From: Gymnogyps californianus
Lineage: Eukaryota > Chordata > Aves > Accipitriformes > Cathartidae
Assembly (NCBI RefSeq): GCF_018139145.2
Contig: NC_059475.1
Span: 7,229,437 to 7,293,436, forward strand
Length of the DNA stretch: 64,000 nucleotides
Direction: 5' to 3'
Part shown: positions 38,532-51,900 of the stretch, in pieces
Layout of the letters: each line of letters starts with the position of its first letter
Numbering within the stretch: position 1 is the first letter of the stretch
Made by a program: the position numbers and the translations under genes
The notes under the pieces: model-generated
Told to the model about the DNA's origin: nothing
The model's input: only the letters and a program-made list of their open reading frames with translations
Database searches by the model: none

Positions 38532-41500
38532 CCTTCTTCATTAATATCCATATTATGCAGAGAGTAGTTAATTACTGATTTAGGTAAGGTAGAAACAGAT
38601 TCAGACAGCACAAACCAAAATGTTGCAGGGAAGGAAAGCAGTTAGTAGAGAAAGTACACTTTTTTGTTCCTTTAACATACAGGAGAGACAAGTTCTTGTC
38701 TTTTGAAACTGTAATGTTTCATATATGCTATTTTGGTCATTATACATAGCTGATCACAACTGATGAGTGATTGATCAGTAAAGCTGGTTGGTAAATCTGT
38801 TTGTGTACCTTGTCCCCAGTCTGAAACCCTGAATATAATATCAGATTCCTCTGAGACTGCGTGTTAACGCTGGGAAGAAGATGACGTGATCTGCTCATTC
38901 CCTGCATGTTGAAAAAATGTATCTGCAATGATTGTTGCTACAGATTTTAGTATTCTTATATTCATGGACTGAAAAATGTGTATACACAGCTGTTAAGTTT
39001 CTGATGTCAATTTGTACTTTTCAACTTGCTGATGTATATCCAGAATTTCTTTCTGTATTCTACAGGGTTTTGGCAACTGAATTAAACAGAACTTTTCCTC
39101 CTTCTAAGGCCAGTAGCAACATTTCTTCTGGGTTCAATGAAACACCATTGTGTCTTTAATGAAAGTATGAATTTATATGTGGGTCATTGGGGAATGGAGA
39201 GGAGATTTTTACAAAGATATCTTTTAAGATGCTAGTATAGAAAGAATAAGGAAATAATGCATAAGATTTATCAACTCTAAGGAAAGTTGCTTTACTACCT
39301 TTTCTTACAGTGAAAGATAAACTTAGAAATAGAACTTGAATAATGAGATGAACATTCACCCTTAAAAAGTAATTGTGCAAACTGTCAGCAGAAATGCTGC
39401 AAGACCATCAAAATTTCTTGCAGTAATTGTTAAAGCAATAGTTATTAGGAGAGCTGAAGTAACGGGCAGATTCATTGACATATGTAATATAGACATACTG
39501 GATCTGATGGGGCAGCGTAGTGTGGTTTCATTGGCTGTGGATATTACTGCGTAAGTCTCTGCTTGCTTCAGAACTATGCTGTAGCCTGTCTGCTTCCACT
39601 CGTGGCTGAATGGAGGTAGAACCATGTGTGGTTCTGCTTGCAAAACCAAAGCCATCCTGAAGTGGTGTAGTGGGGCATTCCTCCGTCAGTAGAGACCATA
39701 AATCCTTCTGTGATTTGCGTCCTTTTTTTTTTTTTCCCCCCAATTATTCCTCTCAACTCTTTGATTTCCATGATCATGGAAAATGAGCATTTTTGTAAAA
39801 TGCATCTGGTGGTTTTGCCACCTGATTCACCGTTTTGCCCAGCAAATTGTTCTCTGCTCTGTTGTCTTTATTTGTGCTGCATTGTGTTCCCTGGAGGTTG
39901 TGTGAGAACAGGAGAGGGAATGCAAACCAGTACAAAAAGAGCCAGAAGCGTAAAGAAAGCTGGTCAGCTTTAAAGTTAAAATCAGTGATGATAAAGCTGA
40001 GGGTCACAATGAATGTTTGGTAGACCTGAGATGATGATACGGGTATTCAGCTGTTCTTGCATTATGTCCCCTGAACCTTGTAAAACTAGACTGTCCTATT
40101 GCTGTGAAAGCTAAACTAACATATACCTCAAACGAAAATCCCCAGATGGGGCAATGTAAAGTCAGAGAAATGTTTATGATTCTTCTGATGGGTGGTGCCT
40201 TACCCTTTGAGCTGTCAAGTCTCGTGAATGAAAAGCAAATCATTCTAATGGCTTGGTTTTCTTGACACATCTGAATGATGACAGCATGTTACATATTTTA
40301 CATATATTATGTAATAAAGGTGGCATGCATAACAATGTTATGTATTTTATAACAAAGTTTTTAACTCCGGCTAGCTGCAAATTGCATAAAATAATATAAT
40401 TTGTTCTTATTACTCAGCAAAACTTTGTGTTACTGAGGAAACTTAATAATACATTTTCTCAAATATTGGTGAGGCATATAATGTTGAAATTTGCCTCAAT
40501 AATCACTAGTCTTACTCTATTAGTCATCCATTTGCCCAGAAAGAAATTACCTCCTTAATCTGTAATTTAGCCAGAGAGGAACATTGTTCATTAAGAACTT
40601 AAATTTTCATGGTTTTTCTGACAGGATTGAACATACCTGCTATGAAAGATGTGTAATATGGTAAGATTTCTGATGTACTCTATGGAAATGATCTTTGATA
40701 TTTGTGCTTTTGATTAAATAATTATATCTTTTCCTTTAGTTGAAACAGTGTTTACAGTTCCTTCAATTTAGAACAGTAGTTTTTACTGAAATTGTATTTG
40801 TGTTAGTGGACAGAATAGTGGAATGCATACTTTATATTAAAGTAAAAATGAACATTAAAATAATGAGCAATCTGTTTTGAGCCATCCTGAAATTTCTTAC
40901 AGGTATGCTTGAGAGGTTGTTAGAAACAGTTTTTGGTGCTTGGAATCAATGAGACGCGAGGAACAAAGGAGAGCATCGTTTTACAGAATCTGTAGTGGAA
41001 TAAGAAGGAGAGGAAGTTTTGCTGAAAGCTACAGGAGAACAATTAAAGCAGGAAATAACTAGTTTCATAAGGGTTTGTATAAGACAGAAGACAGGCAATT
41101 GACAAGAGGAGACAGAGAAAGGCAAGTGTTTTCACTGTTGGGATAGTAGGTCTGACAGTGTAAGATGTTCAGTGTTCTACAGCTTAATACAAAAAGGAGG
41201 GTTTGTTTGGTGTGATGTCTTCAAGTTATGTGGAAAGAAGTATTTAACTTTTAGAATGTATGCATACCTTTTAAGTGTTCCGTACTCTTAAGTGGGAGTA
41301 CATGGTACATAAATGTTTACCAGTTCATAAATACTTAAAATGACATTTCTGTGATCTTAACACACAGAATAAAATTATGATTATAGCCCTTAAATTTGAA
41401 AATGTGAACTTACTTGGTTCTGTGGAAATTGCTTCTTACATATGCTTCTTCCTGTTTTCAGGTCTTTGTTAATCAGTGGCTGAGATTTGGGGTTGTATTT

Positions 41501-41843
41501 TTGTAGCACAAAACCCAGCCTAGACTAGAACTGTTAGTTCTCAAATAGATATATGTGCTTTTTCCAGAGCTGTAATTAATTTTTTGTAAAACTAGGAATG
41601 TAATGACAAGGTTGGTTTGTAAGTTGATAGATGTTATAATTTTTATTTTTTTTTCTTTGCAAACTGAAAACTGCCAATTTCCCATTTGTCAAAGGTCATT
41701 TAAAATTTTTTACAGAATACTCAGATACGTTTTTTGGGAGGGGTGTTGCACTGAGGCAGAGTAACGCTCACAACAATTTCCAGGTAGGATGCTGAAAGTT
41801 CCAGGGATTTACAACTGGAGTACTTTGTGGTTTGCTTCTAGGT

Positions 41844-41990
41844 GTGCCTGGCACAGTGCCGCTGTGAGTGAAAGTCGCAGCTATCTGACAGCTGCTGAGA
41901 GACCTAGGTGAAGTGAGTCAATGACATCAAACCAGGTCTGTACCAATATCCTCATTACAGCTGGTGCTAATTGGCACCACTGTTGGCAGT
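41844..41990. promoter_or_regulatory. Candidate cis-regulatory block (tentative)
   Basis: A cluster of transcription-factor-like sequences sits in a locally GC-richer stretch. GTGCCTGGCAC at 41844-41854 is a palindrome. TGAGTCA at 41914-41920 is an AP-1 core, followed at once by a CRE-like TGACATCA at 41922-41929. GGTGC-TAATTG-GCACC at 41963-41978 is an inverted repeat with NF1-like TTGGC half sites, and there is another TTGGCA at 41983. This is motif reading only; such words are common by chance. Confidence 0.25.
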
Positions 41991-42170
41991 CGCGGTGGAG
42001 TCACTGAATCAAACAAAGCACCAGATTGGTCTCCTCGTTTGATGTGCGTTGGCAAGAGTTAGCTGAAAAACTTTTTTTTTTTTTTCCCCCAGTTCTCTCA
42101 AAGAAACCGTTTATTCTGGTTGAGTAGAAGGTAGTTTTCACTGTTGACAAGGGATCATCACTTCCCGACT

Positions 42171-42192
42171 TTCTATGTATTCATACATAGAA
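42171..42192. repeat. Inverted repeat, 10-bp arms with 2-nt spacer
   Basis: TTCTATGTAT, TC, then ATACATAGAA, the exact complement of the first arm. It is AT-rich. No function is evident. Confidence 0.85.
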
Positions 42193-45113
42193 TTTGTAAG
42201 GGGAGCAATGGTGGAAGACTAAAAGCAAGTATTGTTATATATACATAAAAAATGCTGAAGGACCATGAAAACATAATCGTACTTTTCTGGGAAATTACTT
42301 GAATGATTGATGTCACAGCGACCTCTGTGACAATGGAGAGAAACTAGATAAGGGAAAAGATTTTTCTGTTTTTTTGTAGAAGCTATATTCATGCTTTACT
42401 TTTTTCCTGTGCACATCCCTCTCAGCTGAGTAAAATAAAAAAGAAATATTTTTATAAAGCATTGTAGAATACCAGAGGTTAACTGAAAGCAGAAGAGCCT
42501 GAAATACATTAAGAGACTTCGAACTCTTTCTCATTCTGCTCTTTCATGTAATTCAGAAGTGTGGATCCAATGCTGTCTGTGAGACTTACTATGCTATGTG
42601 TCATAGTATAGTATAATAAAATACTGTGTTATGACCTGAACAAAGGGTTCTGAACCCAAGATTCTGTGTTATTTTCCAACTGTAGCAAACAGTACAAGAA
42701 TTCTGCAAGCTCTTAAGGTTCTTGCGCAATAAAATCTATTAAGGCCCCAACAACATATGTAGCAGCTGAAATAACTTTTTATTATTTTTAAAATTGGCTA
42801 GATTGTCTGTGTTTGCAGTGTTCTTTTAAAATCTTGAATATTTTTTTTCTTGGAGAATGTCAAAATTAATAGGGAGTGAGCATGTTGAATGTTTTGAGAA
42901 GTTAGAGGTTGCTTGACTGTAGCAGTTGGGAATTTGTCAAAAATTACCATGCTATTACTGCACATGCACACAAGCCGAATGAGAGCTAAACATATGACAG
43001 GTATTGTCTGCTTTTTTACATTCTCAGACCATAATCTCTGAAACTGGCTTAGCTTTCTACATAGGTATCTTCAAGTCATTCAGTATTAAACCCTGCAAAT
43101 CTTACTTCTCCATTTACAAGAGAGGGGCTAAAAGCTCTTCACAGTTGTTTTATGTTTCTAAAATATTCTGAGTATGTAAAGTGCTGTTCAAGTACTAAGT
43201 TTAAATATTTTCTCTTAAGCAAGACAATTGGATTTAGTTAGATTGTAACCTTCGAAGATCACCTAAAATGGTTAAAATGCTCTCTATGTGACCCTTTGTA
43301 CTCTTAACAGCTTTTGATGGTATCCCCAAGACCCGCCTAAAACCTCCATTCAATCTTGGTCTGTAATGTTTGATACGTTCTCTCTTCTCAGACTTTTTGG
43401 AACTATAAGCTTGGCTGTTTTATTTGGTATTTATATTGGTTTACCTTTCCTGCTTTTTCCACTAAGCCCTGTTTTTGCGATATATTAAGACAGAAAGGGT
43501 CATAGACAGATTTTCACACTTGGTAAGTATGGTCATGGAACGTAAATCCTCTAATGCCCAAAGAAAACATTGAAACACTGAAAAAGAAAGCAAAAAGAAT
43601 TTCTACATACCTGGGGAGAGCAGAAATCATGTGACTGTAGGAAATAAACATTTTTAGCATAGGGTACACAGTTTTTTATTACTTATTTGAGGTTATTCTG
43701 GAAACAGGATTTACAGATGATGTAAAGAAAAATCTGAAGGCAGAAGGAATTGAGGCTAAATTAAGCATTTTTAGAGAAAATCATGTGTGTAACAGGCAGT
43801 TATTATTTGAACATAGGCGTAAAGAATAGTAGACAAGGGAAGAGTTTTATTATGTTCTAATAAATGCTTCTGAATGCTTGGTAAAATATTTTTCTTTAAA
43901 TAAATGTGTCATGCTCATAATCTAATAGATTAGTCCTTGTCATCACTATCATCATTGTTACTATCCTATCGAAAAAAGAGTGGATATTTGTATTTTCTTT
44001 CATAAGGTAATAAATCTTTCATAGCTGTGTACTTGGTTTGATTAATTGAAATGTATGAGATACCCAAGATGCTTAAAATTGTTTCTTCTAGTCCACAAAG
44101 AAACAGGAATTCAGAGAACTGGCCTGAACACTTTAATATAGTCGTCATAATCTCATGAAAAGCATCTGTTTTTAGTAAAGATTTGTATTCACCAAGACAC
44201 CTATATCCACTATTGATACACAAAATGCAGTGTATAACAAACAGATTATATACAGAAGCTATAATTTCACACAGCTGAAAGGCTGACATCAAAATGTCAA
44301 TCTAATTTTTTCAGTCTTTTTTTATTTGCAAACTCCAAAACGTTTTCCAGCTGAAGCATCTCTCTACCAAAGAGTAAATTTCAACTTACTTCAAATATAC
44401 TTATTTTTTAACTACCTTTTCCTAATCACAAAGGGTTGGCAGACCACAAATCAAAGGCCACTGTCCCCAACATCTTAGCCATCTGCATACTTATGACTTG
44501 TTTAAAGAAACATAATCAAATTTCTAGCAAGTTATAAATATAGTTCAGAATAATTTTTCAGATTGGTTGGTAGCACAGTACAGTGCTAGTTCATAGCTGC
44601 TGACGTGGATTAGTGCCTGCTGGGGGAACTAGACAAAGGCAATTTATAATTTTTTCCAGCTCTCATTTATTTTCATCTCCCACATACGGAATTTTAAAGT
44701 TCATTCGTTTGCACAAGTTGTAAAGTTAGAAACGCTGCCCAGTTGGACAAAGTGGTACAGATTTTCAAGAAAATTCCTCTCATTATGTTGAGGGGAAATA
44801 CAATCTCAAAGCTATAACTATATAGCTTAAATTGGTTTAAATATGTTAAGTGGATCGTTGTGCTTTTCAGGAACTGTCAGTTCTTATTAAGCTGAATAGT
44901 TGTATTTAATTATGTGCTGGACAGTAATCAATCAAAAATGCGTATGTGTGATCATGATATCCCTCATGAAATCTGTTCATTCAAGGTATTTCCCAATTTT
45001 TTTGCTATGTTAAATAGGTTGATTCATTCTGCTCTAATGAGGATACCATTGTGTAGCTAAATGTTCTTCCGTATGGTTGCGTTCATAACGTCTTCCTTTT
45101 AATGGAGCTTTTT

Positions 45114-45129
45114 TTCTCTCTCTCTCTCT
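45114..45129. repeat. Short TC dinucleotide run
   Basis: A run of CT/TC dinucleotides between two T tracts, in a pyrimidine-rich stretch. Confidence 0.8.
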
Positions 45130-46500
45130 TTTTTTGTTAATCTTGGTAGCATTTTCTCACCCCAATTGGATGGGTGCAAAAAAGGTTCTGATTCCCCATT
45201 TGTACGCTATTTTAAAACCGTGGCCACTGGAGCTGAGTAAATTGTGTCATAGTGCTAGCTGTCTTGATGTTAAACTGACCTGAAAGAAGGATTAGACTTA
45301 AGCTGAAAAGTTTTCTTTTCAAAATTACTATAATGCTGAAGTGTCGAAAGATACATGGGCAGCTGTCCTTTTGTAGCTGAAACAGTTAAAGGAGGTGCTC
45401 TCTCAATCCATGCACTGCTGCCCACGTAACTTAGACGAAGTTATATGAGTTAACCTAGTGGACTTTGTAATAATGTGAATGCTAATCAATGGGGCTGAAG
45501 AGCAGTTATCCAAACTGTAATCAAAACTCAGATGTGGAGGCAGTGGCTTCTTGCTAGGGGCAGAAATATATTGCATTTTGGAGGTACTGCTTAAAAATCC
45601 AGCAACATGTTGGTTAATCTTTTTAAATCTGTGAAATTCATTGAGATTTTGAGACAGAGATGAAATAAATTATTTAATTGTAAGTCACCTTATATATAAG
45701 CAAGAATCAAAAGTCCATGTTTAGACACCCAAGAAAGCATTGGGCACCTCGGAGATGTCGTCATCTCCCTTGCTGTGCCACTTCCCCTTCCCAGTATGGG
45801 AGTATTAAGCAAGAACCACCTTAAATCTAAGAAAGAAGAATGCTAAGCACAAAAATGCATGTAAAACTCTACTCTCCCCCGTGATTAGGTGCCTGAATCC
45901 AAACCACACTGAAGTATTTTATCTGCTTATGATCCAGTGCGCCTCATTTGCCCAATTATTTTTGAAATGGCAAATACCACTAAAAAGAAAGATGTTTATC
46001 CCATGGCAGGAACCCAGGATTTTTTTCCTGGCAGGTAAGTATTAGCCACAAGGCTGTGCAGTCGTGTTCCATCTTGTCTGCTTCTCCTCTAGGGCTGAGA
46101 ACCGTTCGTTCTTTTCTGCACTTTGGCCTCACTTGACTAAGGGCCCTGCTCAGCACAGCAGGTAACTTGGTGATCAGGGCACTCCCGCTGAACATTCCTG
46201 CTGAATGTGAAAGGTGTCCCTTTGAGTTCCTGTGTGTTGAAAAAATGAAATTTTAGTCATGTTTCCATTTCTTTGAGATCAAGCAGGAAGGGAGTGAAGA
46301 GTTAAAGAAGCTGAAGTAGCCGCTGATGGGTGGGTTGGACCAGTTTTCAATGTTTATGTATGAAAAGTACTTAAACTACTACTTTAGGATTAGCCCTATT
46401 GCTTCTGAGACAAGTGAGTGCTGCTATCTAATGCCTGCTATACAAGGTGAAGACACTGCACTGTTAAAATTGAGGCTATTTATTTGTTATTTTCTTACAG

Positions 46501-46692
46501 GAAACAGATTCGAGCTCTTCTAGGACAGTTTAGCCAGTCAGAGGCTTTGTTAATCTCCTCTGGAGTTGAGCCAGGGACTCTAGATGGAGTCCTCTTGGAT
46601 GCTGGCTGTTCTTCTATGCAATTTGATACACCTGAAAGAGGTTTTTCCCTGCAGAAGGATGGACCTTTAGACATGAGAATGGATTGTGACAG
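46501..46692 (+). CDS. METTL15: METTL15 coding exon: [12 protein letters not shown] to DGPLDMRMD
   Basis: Internal exon of the mitochondrial 12S rRNA N4-cytosine methyltransferase, the animal form of bacterial RsmH/MraW. The enzyme uses S-adenosylmethionine and acts in mitochondrial small-subunit assembly. The acceptor is TTTTCTTACAG before 46501 and the donor is CAG|GTACCT after 46692. The first base completes a codon begun in an upstream exon (phase 2). The reading frame then gives [17 protein letters not shown] and [18 protein letters not shown], ending in the hallmark DGPLDMRMD at 46658-46684. The last two bases join the next exon (phase 2). The family motif is usually DLGxSS, but here the second residue is Ala (46601-46603). 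An ATG at 46484 lies in the intron and is not a start. From memory, residue K corresponds to about residue 137 of the 407-residue human protein. Confidence 0.96.
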
Positions 46693-48798
46693 GTACCTGC
46701 TAATAAAATATTTCTCCTTGAAAAGCAAAAACTGTGTGCTTAGCAGCCCCCGTGCATTTCACTTCCCCTTAAATTGAAGAATTCTCACCATCAAACCGCA
46801 TCTAATTTTGCACGAGTATACTGTCTGGTTTTTGCCGCAAAGCTTTTTTCGATCTCAATACTTAAACCCTAGTTATCGCCTTTTCCTTCTTTGAAATAAG
46901 AGGGAAGTTCCAGTGATGAGTAATTAAACCAGTAACATTTTTGTTAACTATACCATTAAAATTTTACATTTTTGCAGTGTAGGGTGTAGAGTCACAGGGG
47001 CATCTCACTTTCAGAGGCCTGTCTTCTCCCTGTTGTTTCCGCAGTTTCCCAGACTGTACTTGATCTGCAGGCTCACAACCCCTTACTGCAGTCCCTTTCC
47101 TTTTCTTGCCACACTTACTTTTTGTGGAGCCTTCACTTGAGCACATTCAGTTGCTCCCTCAGGAAAGGAGCAACTCCCTCTTCTCTGCAATGGGCATCTG
47201 ACCCAGTTACTTCTCTCTAAAAGGAACGTAATATAAAATAAATAAATAAAATCCCATCCATGATATCCGCCAATTGAAATCAGATAGCGACATTGCTTTT
47301 AACACACTAGTATAATGTTGTCTTTCATGCCCGTAGATTTATTGTAAGCTTTTCTTAGCAATATTATAAGCTTCCTTTCACATTGTGTAGGAGGCACATC
47401 AGGCTTACTTGTCAAGTTAACAATTACTAAATAAATCGCCTCTATTTAAATTATTAGAATTGGTGTTTAGTACATTCAAGAGCATGAACATCAATGGTGG
47501 AATGATAATTCCTACTTACGTAGCAGTTTTCATCTTCAAACAACCCAATATATTTGTGTAGCATTGAGCTTTTTACATGAACAACCAAAGATCTCTGTTG
47601 TATAGATGATGGCAGTAATTGCATAATGCATTACTGGGAGAATGAAAATTTTTGCTTTATGTTTTGATGAATCTGTAGTCTTAAGAAATGTCATTTTATC
47701 TTTCATTGCTCACATAGAGCCGATAGGAAGCCTCAGTTTCTAAGGAATTATCTTAACACATTAATGTTAAGTCTTAACACAGCAAATTTCGTGATACTCG
47801 CTTTTTCCAGTTTTGTGTAAAAAGCTTACGTGATCTTCCTGGGATTCAGCCCTCAGATTTCAGGAATCTGAACTCCAGGCATATATTTGCATCATGAGAA
47901 TATATACATGGAACAGGAGCATAAGAACAAAGGATACCTGTGGCATAACAAAAGCCTGACACTTACACTACAGTTGTTGCTATGATACTACTTGCCTCTG
48001 ATTTCTAAGTTTTGTTATCTTTTGTAAGATACTGCAGGAGAGTGATAAATGCCTGAAAAACATTCTGCACATTCATGTCTTTGTAGAAGAGAATTTATTA
48101 AGTAGGTTGTGTGTTTTCTCTGATTAGTAAACCCATATATGATGTTCATAAAATACCTTGATCTATTTCAATAGCAAAATGACAGAGATTTAAAAAAAAT
48201 AAATGTGTGGCTTATACTGTTTATATTGTAATAATTCCTGTCATTTATAATATTAGGTCGTTTCTATTATCTCAAAACAGTATTTGGATATAAATTCTTA
48301 TGCTTTTTAGTGAAAAGTAAAGTTAAATTATTTTCATGAGCAATTGTTTTCATAGCAGGAGATGTGAAAGAAAAGATCCCTGAAATCCGTTCTGACAGAA
48401 AACAACATATAATGCAAGGTGACTAAAATGAACCCATAAGGGGCAAGTTTATATTCTAAAGCTGGCTAAATAAAAATTCACGCAGCATTTCCATCTTAAC
48501 ATGATACTGAAATGTATTTATTCTTGTCAACTCATTGAGTATAGTTTATTATAATACTTGGAAGTTTCAGCAGTTCTAATTGATGTTAAGGAACAAACTC
48601 CATTTAAAGTAGCAAGAAAAAGGATTTAAAAGGTGCAAGCTATAACTGTTTTCATAGGTTTGCTGTTTCTTATTTGAAAACCTCAAAGGCACTTGTATGC
48701 AGTGTGTGTGTTTGACTTTATGTCTCAATGCTATGAAGCTTCACCTCTTGTCAATGAAAACTGACGTCAGTGAACTAATTGGCTCTTCTTGTGCGTAG
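46693..48798 (+). other. METTL15 intron, 2106 bp, phase 2
   Basis: Bounded by GTACCTGC at the donor and CTTCTTGTGCGTAG at the acceptor. AT-rich, with an AAAT run at 47234-47251. No other feature recognised. Confidence 0.92.
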
Positions 48799-48977
48799 GT
48801 ACCCTGACATGCCCACTGCTGCTGATGTTGTGAATGCTTTAGATCAACAGGCGCTTGCGTCCATCCTGAGAACATATGGGGAGGAGAGGCACGCCAAGAA
48901 AATCGCTTCAGCCATCGTTCAGGCACGCAGCATATACCCCATCACCAGAACTCAGCAGCTTGCAAGCATTGTTGCAG
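48799..48977 (+). CDS. METTL15: METTL15 coding exon: YPDMPTAADVV to ASIVAG
   Basis: Internal exon of 179 bp, joined to the exon at 46501-46692 with the frame kept (phase 2 in, phase 1 out). It encodes YPDMPTAADVVNALDQQALA, then ILRTYGEERHAKKIASAIVQ, then ARSIYPITRTQQLASIVAG. In the bacterial relatives this is the helical insertion that follows DGPLDMRMD and helps hold the rRNA substrate; the YGEER.AK.IA.AIV pattern is conserved from bacteria (YGEERFSRRIARAIV) to animals. The donor TTGCAG|GTACCC is strong. The open frame runs past the donor for about 30 codons, but the downstream residues have no family match, supporting the splice call. Confidence 0.96.
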
Positions 48978-51900
48978 GTACCCTCATTAATTCTTCACAG
49001 TGGCTGAGGAGAAAAAATATTAATCCCCAAAGTCCCAGAGGGATCTATTTGTACTTGAAATCATGCAGGATCTAATCCTGCCTATTCTGTTCTGATGTCA
49101 GCGCTCTCTTTTTTCTTTTTTTTAAGCTCCCACTTTTTATATTGTAGTTTGATGATTAGTTTAATAATAGATTTTACATGAAGTGATTTATCATTTTGCC
49201 AACCAAGTTGAAACACAGAATGACAGCAGCCTAGGGAATTCTTTATCCCAGCTATTGATAAGCCTTCAAATATCAGATACGTCATATACCTCTCTTAGTT
49301 TTAAATTTCTACATTTTAATATTTTGAGGGGAAGTACTATGGCAGTTTCCAATTATGAATGAAATGAGATCATTTCTGCCTGCTTAAAGAATCAGGAAGC
49401 AAAAAGTAAAGCAATACATGGCTTGCTTCGCCTTGTGAATGCCAACTAGATCAGCCTGAAGCGACTATTGAAACACTTCATCTTACTTGCTCTTCACTGT
49501 AAACAACTTGAACAAAATGTAGTTAGGCAGGAACTGTGCTCACATCAAGAACCTTCATGTTAATGTTCTCAAGTGAAAATTTTCAAGGAAAAATGTAAGA
49601 CACAAATCCTGTTCATTAACATTATAATATGCAATGTTGGGGTATTTTTATTTTTTTTAACCAAGAAATGAAAATTACTGGATCTTGTCAAAAATAACTC
49701 TAAACTGCTGACTCCTTTGAATGTAGACCTTTAAAATGGCTATCCAGATTTAACATTTGCTGAAGAATAGTGCTAGTCCTGAAGACTTTTAAAAAATATA
49801 TTGTATTTTTTAATATAATATAATATAAAAATATAAAATTTGTATTACTTAAACTGGAAGTTTAAGGGACTTACTTTTAATGACCAACAAACAAATTGAA
49901 AGGTTTGGATTTGTGTAAGTCAGGATACTTGAGCAAAATGTCTGGTCAACCAAGGCCCAAAATTTAGTTGATGTGATTAAAGGACCTGAAGACATTGCTT
50001 GCTGTTGTAAGCCCCTGCTGTAAATATAGTGAATGTGAGGAACAAACAATCTTATAAAACCAGAGAGATAAAATACTATGAGTCTCTTACAAAACTTGAA
50101 GAATTACATTTTTCATATAGTCATTGTCATCAACATCACCAACTAATAATTTAGTTTTTTGTCACATATGTATCATGCTTTTTGAAAAACTGTTGATTAA
50201 AACAGTGTGCCATTATTGAGATTGAAGCAACCATATTGCTATGCTAGAGATGTAGTGTGTTGTAGGCTGTAAACAAGCAACTCGGTAACTTCTGAAATAA
50301 TTTTGTGCATTAGCTTGAACTAAGAAAATAAAAATACTAGTGCATAAAAGACAGTGATTGAAGATCCCTTCATGTTTGTGTTGCATGTGAGTCATCACTT
50401 AATGGTCACTTTCTGTGACAATGAAAAGGATTTTTTGTTCTTGCTTTAAACTCTCTGCCATATTTGAAGAGCAGCTTGATAAGTGAATCAGGTATGCATC
50501 AGATAGTATACATGCCAAAGACAATGAATCCAGCACATATCTGCCAAGACAGTAAATATGTATGTTTTGTGTGCTTTTTTTTGAAGTATGCAAGTACTTA
50601 AAACAATTTTAGGACTGTTACACTGATCCCTGTTTGGGTAGAACTTCTTCCGATTTTAATTTGATTCCTCCGGTAAAGGAGCACAATGGTGGATCCTATT
50701 AGTTTTTGAACTGATTATGCCTTAAGAAAATTCCTGGTAACTGTAATATATTTTGTTTAATTTATCATCTATCGTCAATATATATTCTTATGCAAAATGA
50801 TATCCATGAAGTTATTGAGGTAAGCCAGAGTTAAAGTGCCAGAGACCACAGCTACAGGATCCTCTTGGTGGCACAGCACAAAAAGACCCATGACTAATTC
50901 AGGACTTTACCAGAGTAAATTCTATGACGTATTAGTTAAATGTCAAGTCCTTTAAAAAAAAAATAATTAGGATAATAAAATCTTGAATTTTAGATTTTGT
51001 AGACTCTATACAAGCATGTTTATCTCTCCAGAAGAGGATTAATTTTTTTGCGTAGTAAGGAGCCAGAAAACAAGCAAAAAATCTAGCCAATGAGGCTGGG
51101 TATTTGTCTCTTTTTCTGTTGGTGTCAGTATGTGATAATTCATGTATAGTCCGTATTTCTTTCACATGTTATAGATTACTGTGGCTTCAGATTTTCTAGA
51201 ACTCCAAAGTTTTGCATTAAGGTCCAGCTGATAACCAGAATCCCAGTGAATCTAGATTTGGGCTAGCCTGAAATTGGAAAATTTCATTTCTGTTTGTAGA
51301 ATGCTAGACTTCTGGTCTTTCCTACCACCCTCCAAAAGGTTAGAACGTGTATTGCTGTTGCTAATTGATTGGGAGATAAGAGTGAAGGATGTAATTAAAA
51401 ACCAAACGAACAAACCAGCTCCACAACAGTTACAGAACAATCAGACTTTTCTAAAGTTTGTATTAGCAAGAGTTATAATTTTAAGGTATGGCTGGGAAAA
51501 AATACATAAATGGATTTGTATGTCAAGATTGCCTGCAACAGCTTGGGGCTAACTCAAGTATCTGAGTGATTTCTTGCTCTCCTTGGTTCCAGTTCAAGAA
51601 AATAATTCCTTCTATTTCTTGACATAGAGCCTGAAAGTTCTCTCTCTACATACTGTGCCAATGAATGAGGTCCTACAAAAAATGCTAAAAAAAGTTTGGC
51701 TTTTTTTGTTTTTCTAAATATTGTCCACAAGGCTTCTGATCCATTTAAATAAGGAGATCTCTGTGAGCTATGGAGTCTGGAGTTTACATGGGAAGAAGGT
51801 GGAGTTTTCTGTTCAGTCATGTGAACTTCACCTCTTCTTGCAGCACAATCAAACTCCACTCACCGTTTATAATTTTCACACAGCTATCTGCAGTGATGAA

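Larger units (their letters stand above)
38530..46500. other. Gene-free DNA, 3' part of the inferred METTL15 intron
   Basis: About 8 kb of AT-rich sequence ending in the splice acceptor TTATTTTCTTACAG at 46500. It holds a possible regulatory block (41844-41990), a palindrome (42171-42192), a TC run (45114-45129) and an unexplained - strand open frame (43966-44292). No recognisable exon was found. Confidence 0.5.

Noticed and set aside
46484..46500. ATG at 46484 as the METTL15 start
   Set aside because: The bases lie in the polypyrimidine tract and acceptor (TTTTCTTACAG). The family sequence begins exactly after the AG, and the SAM-binding part would be missing.
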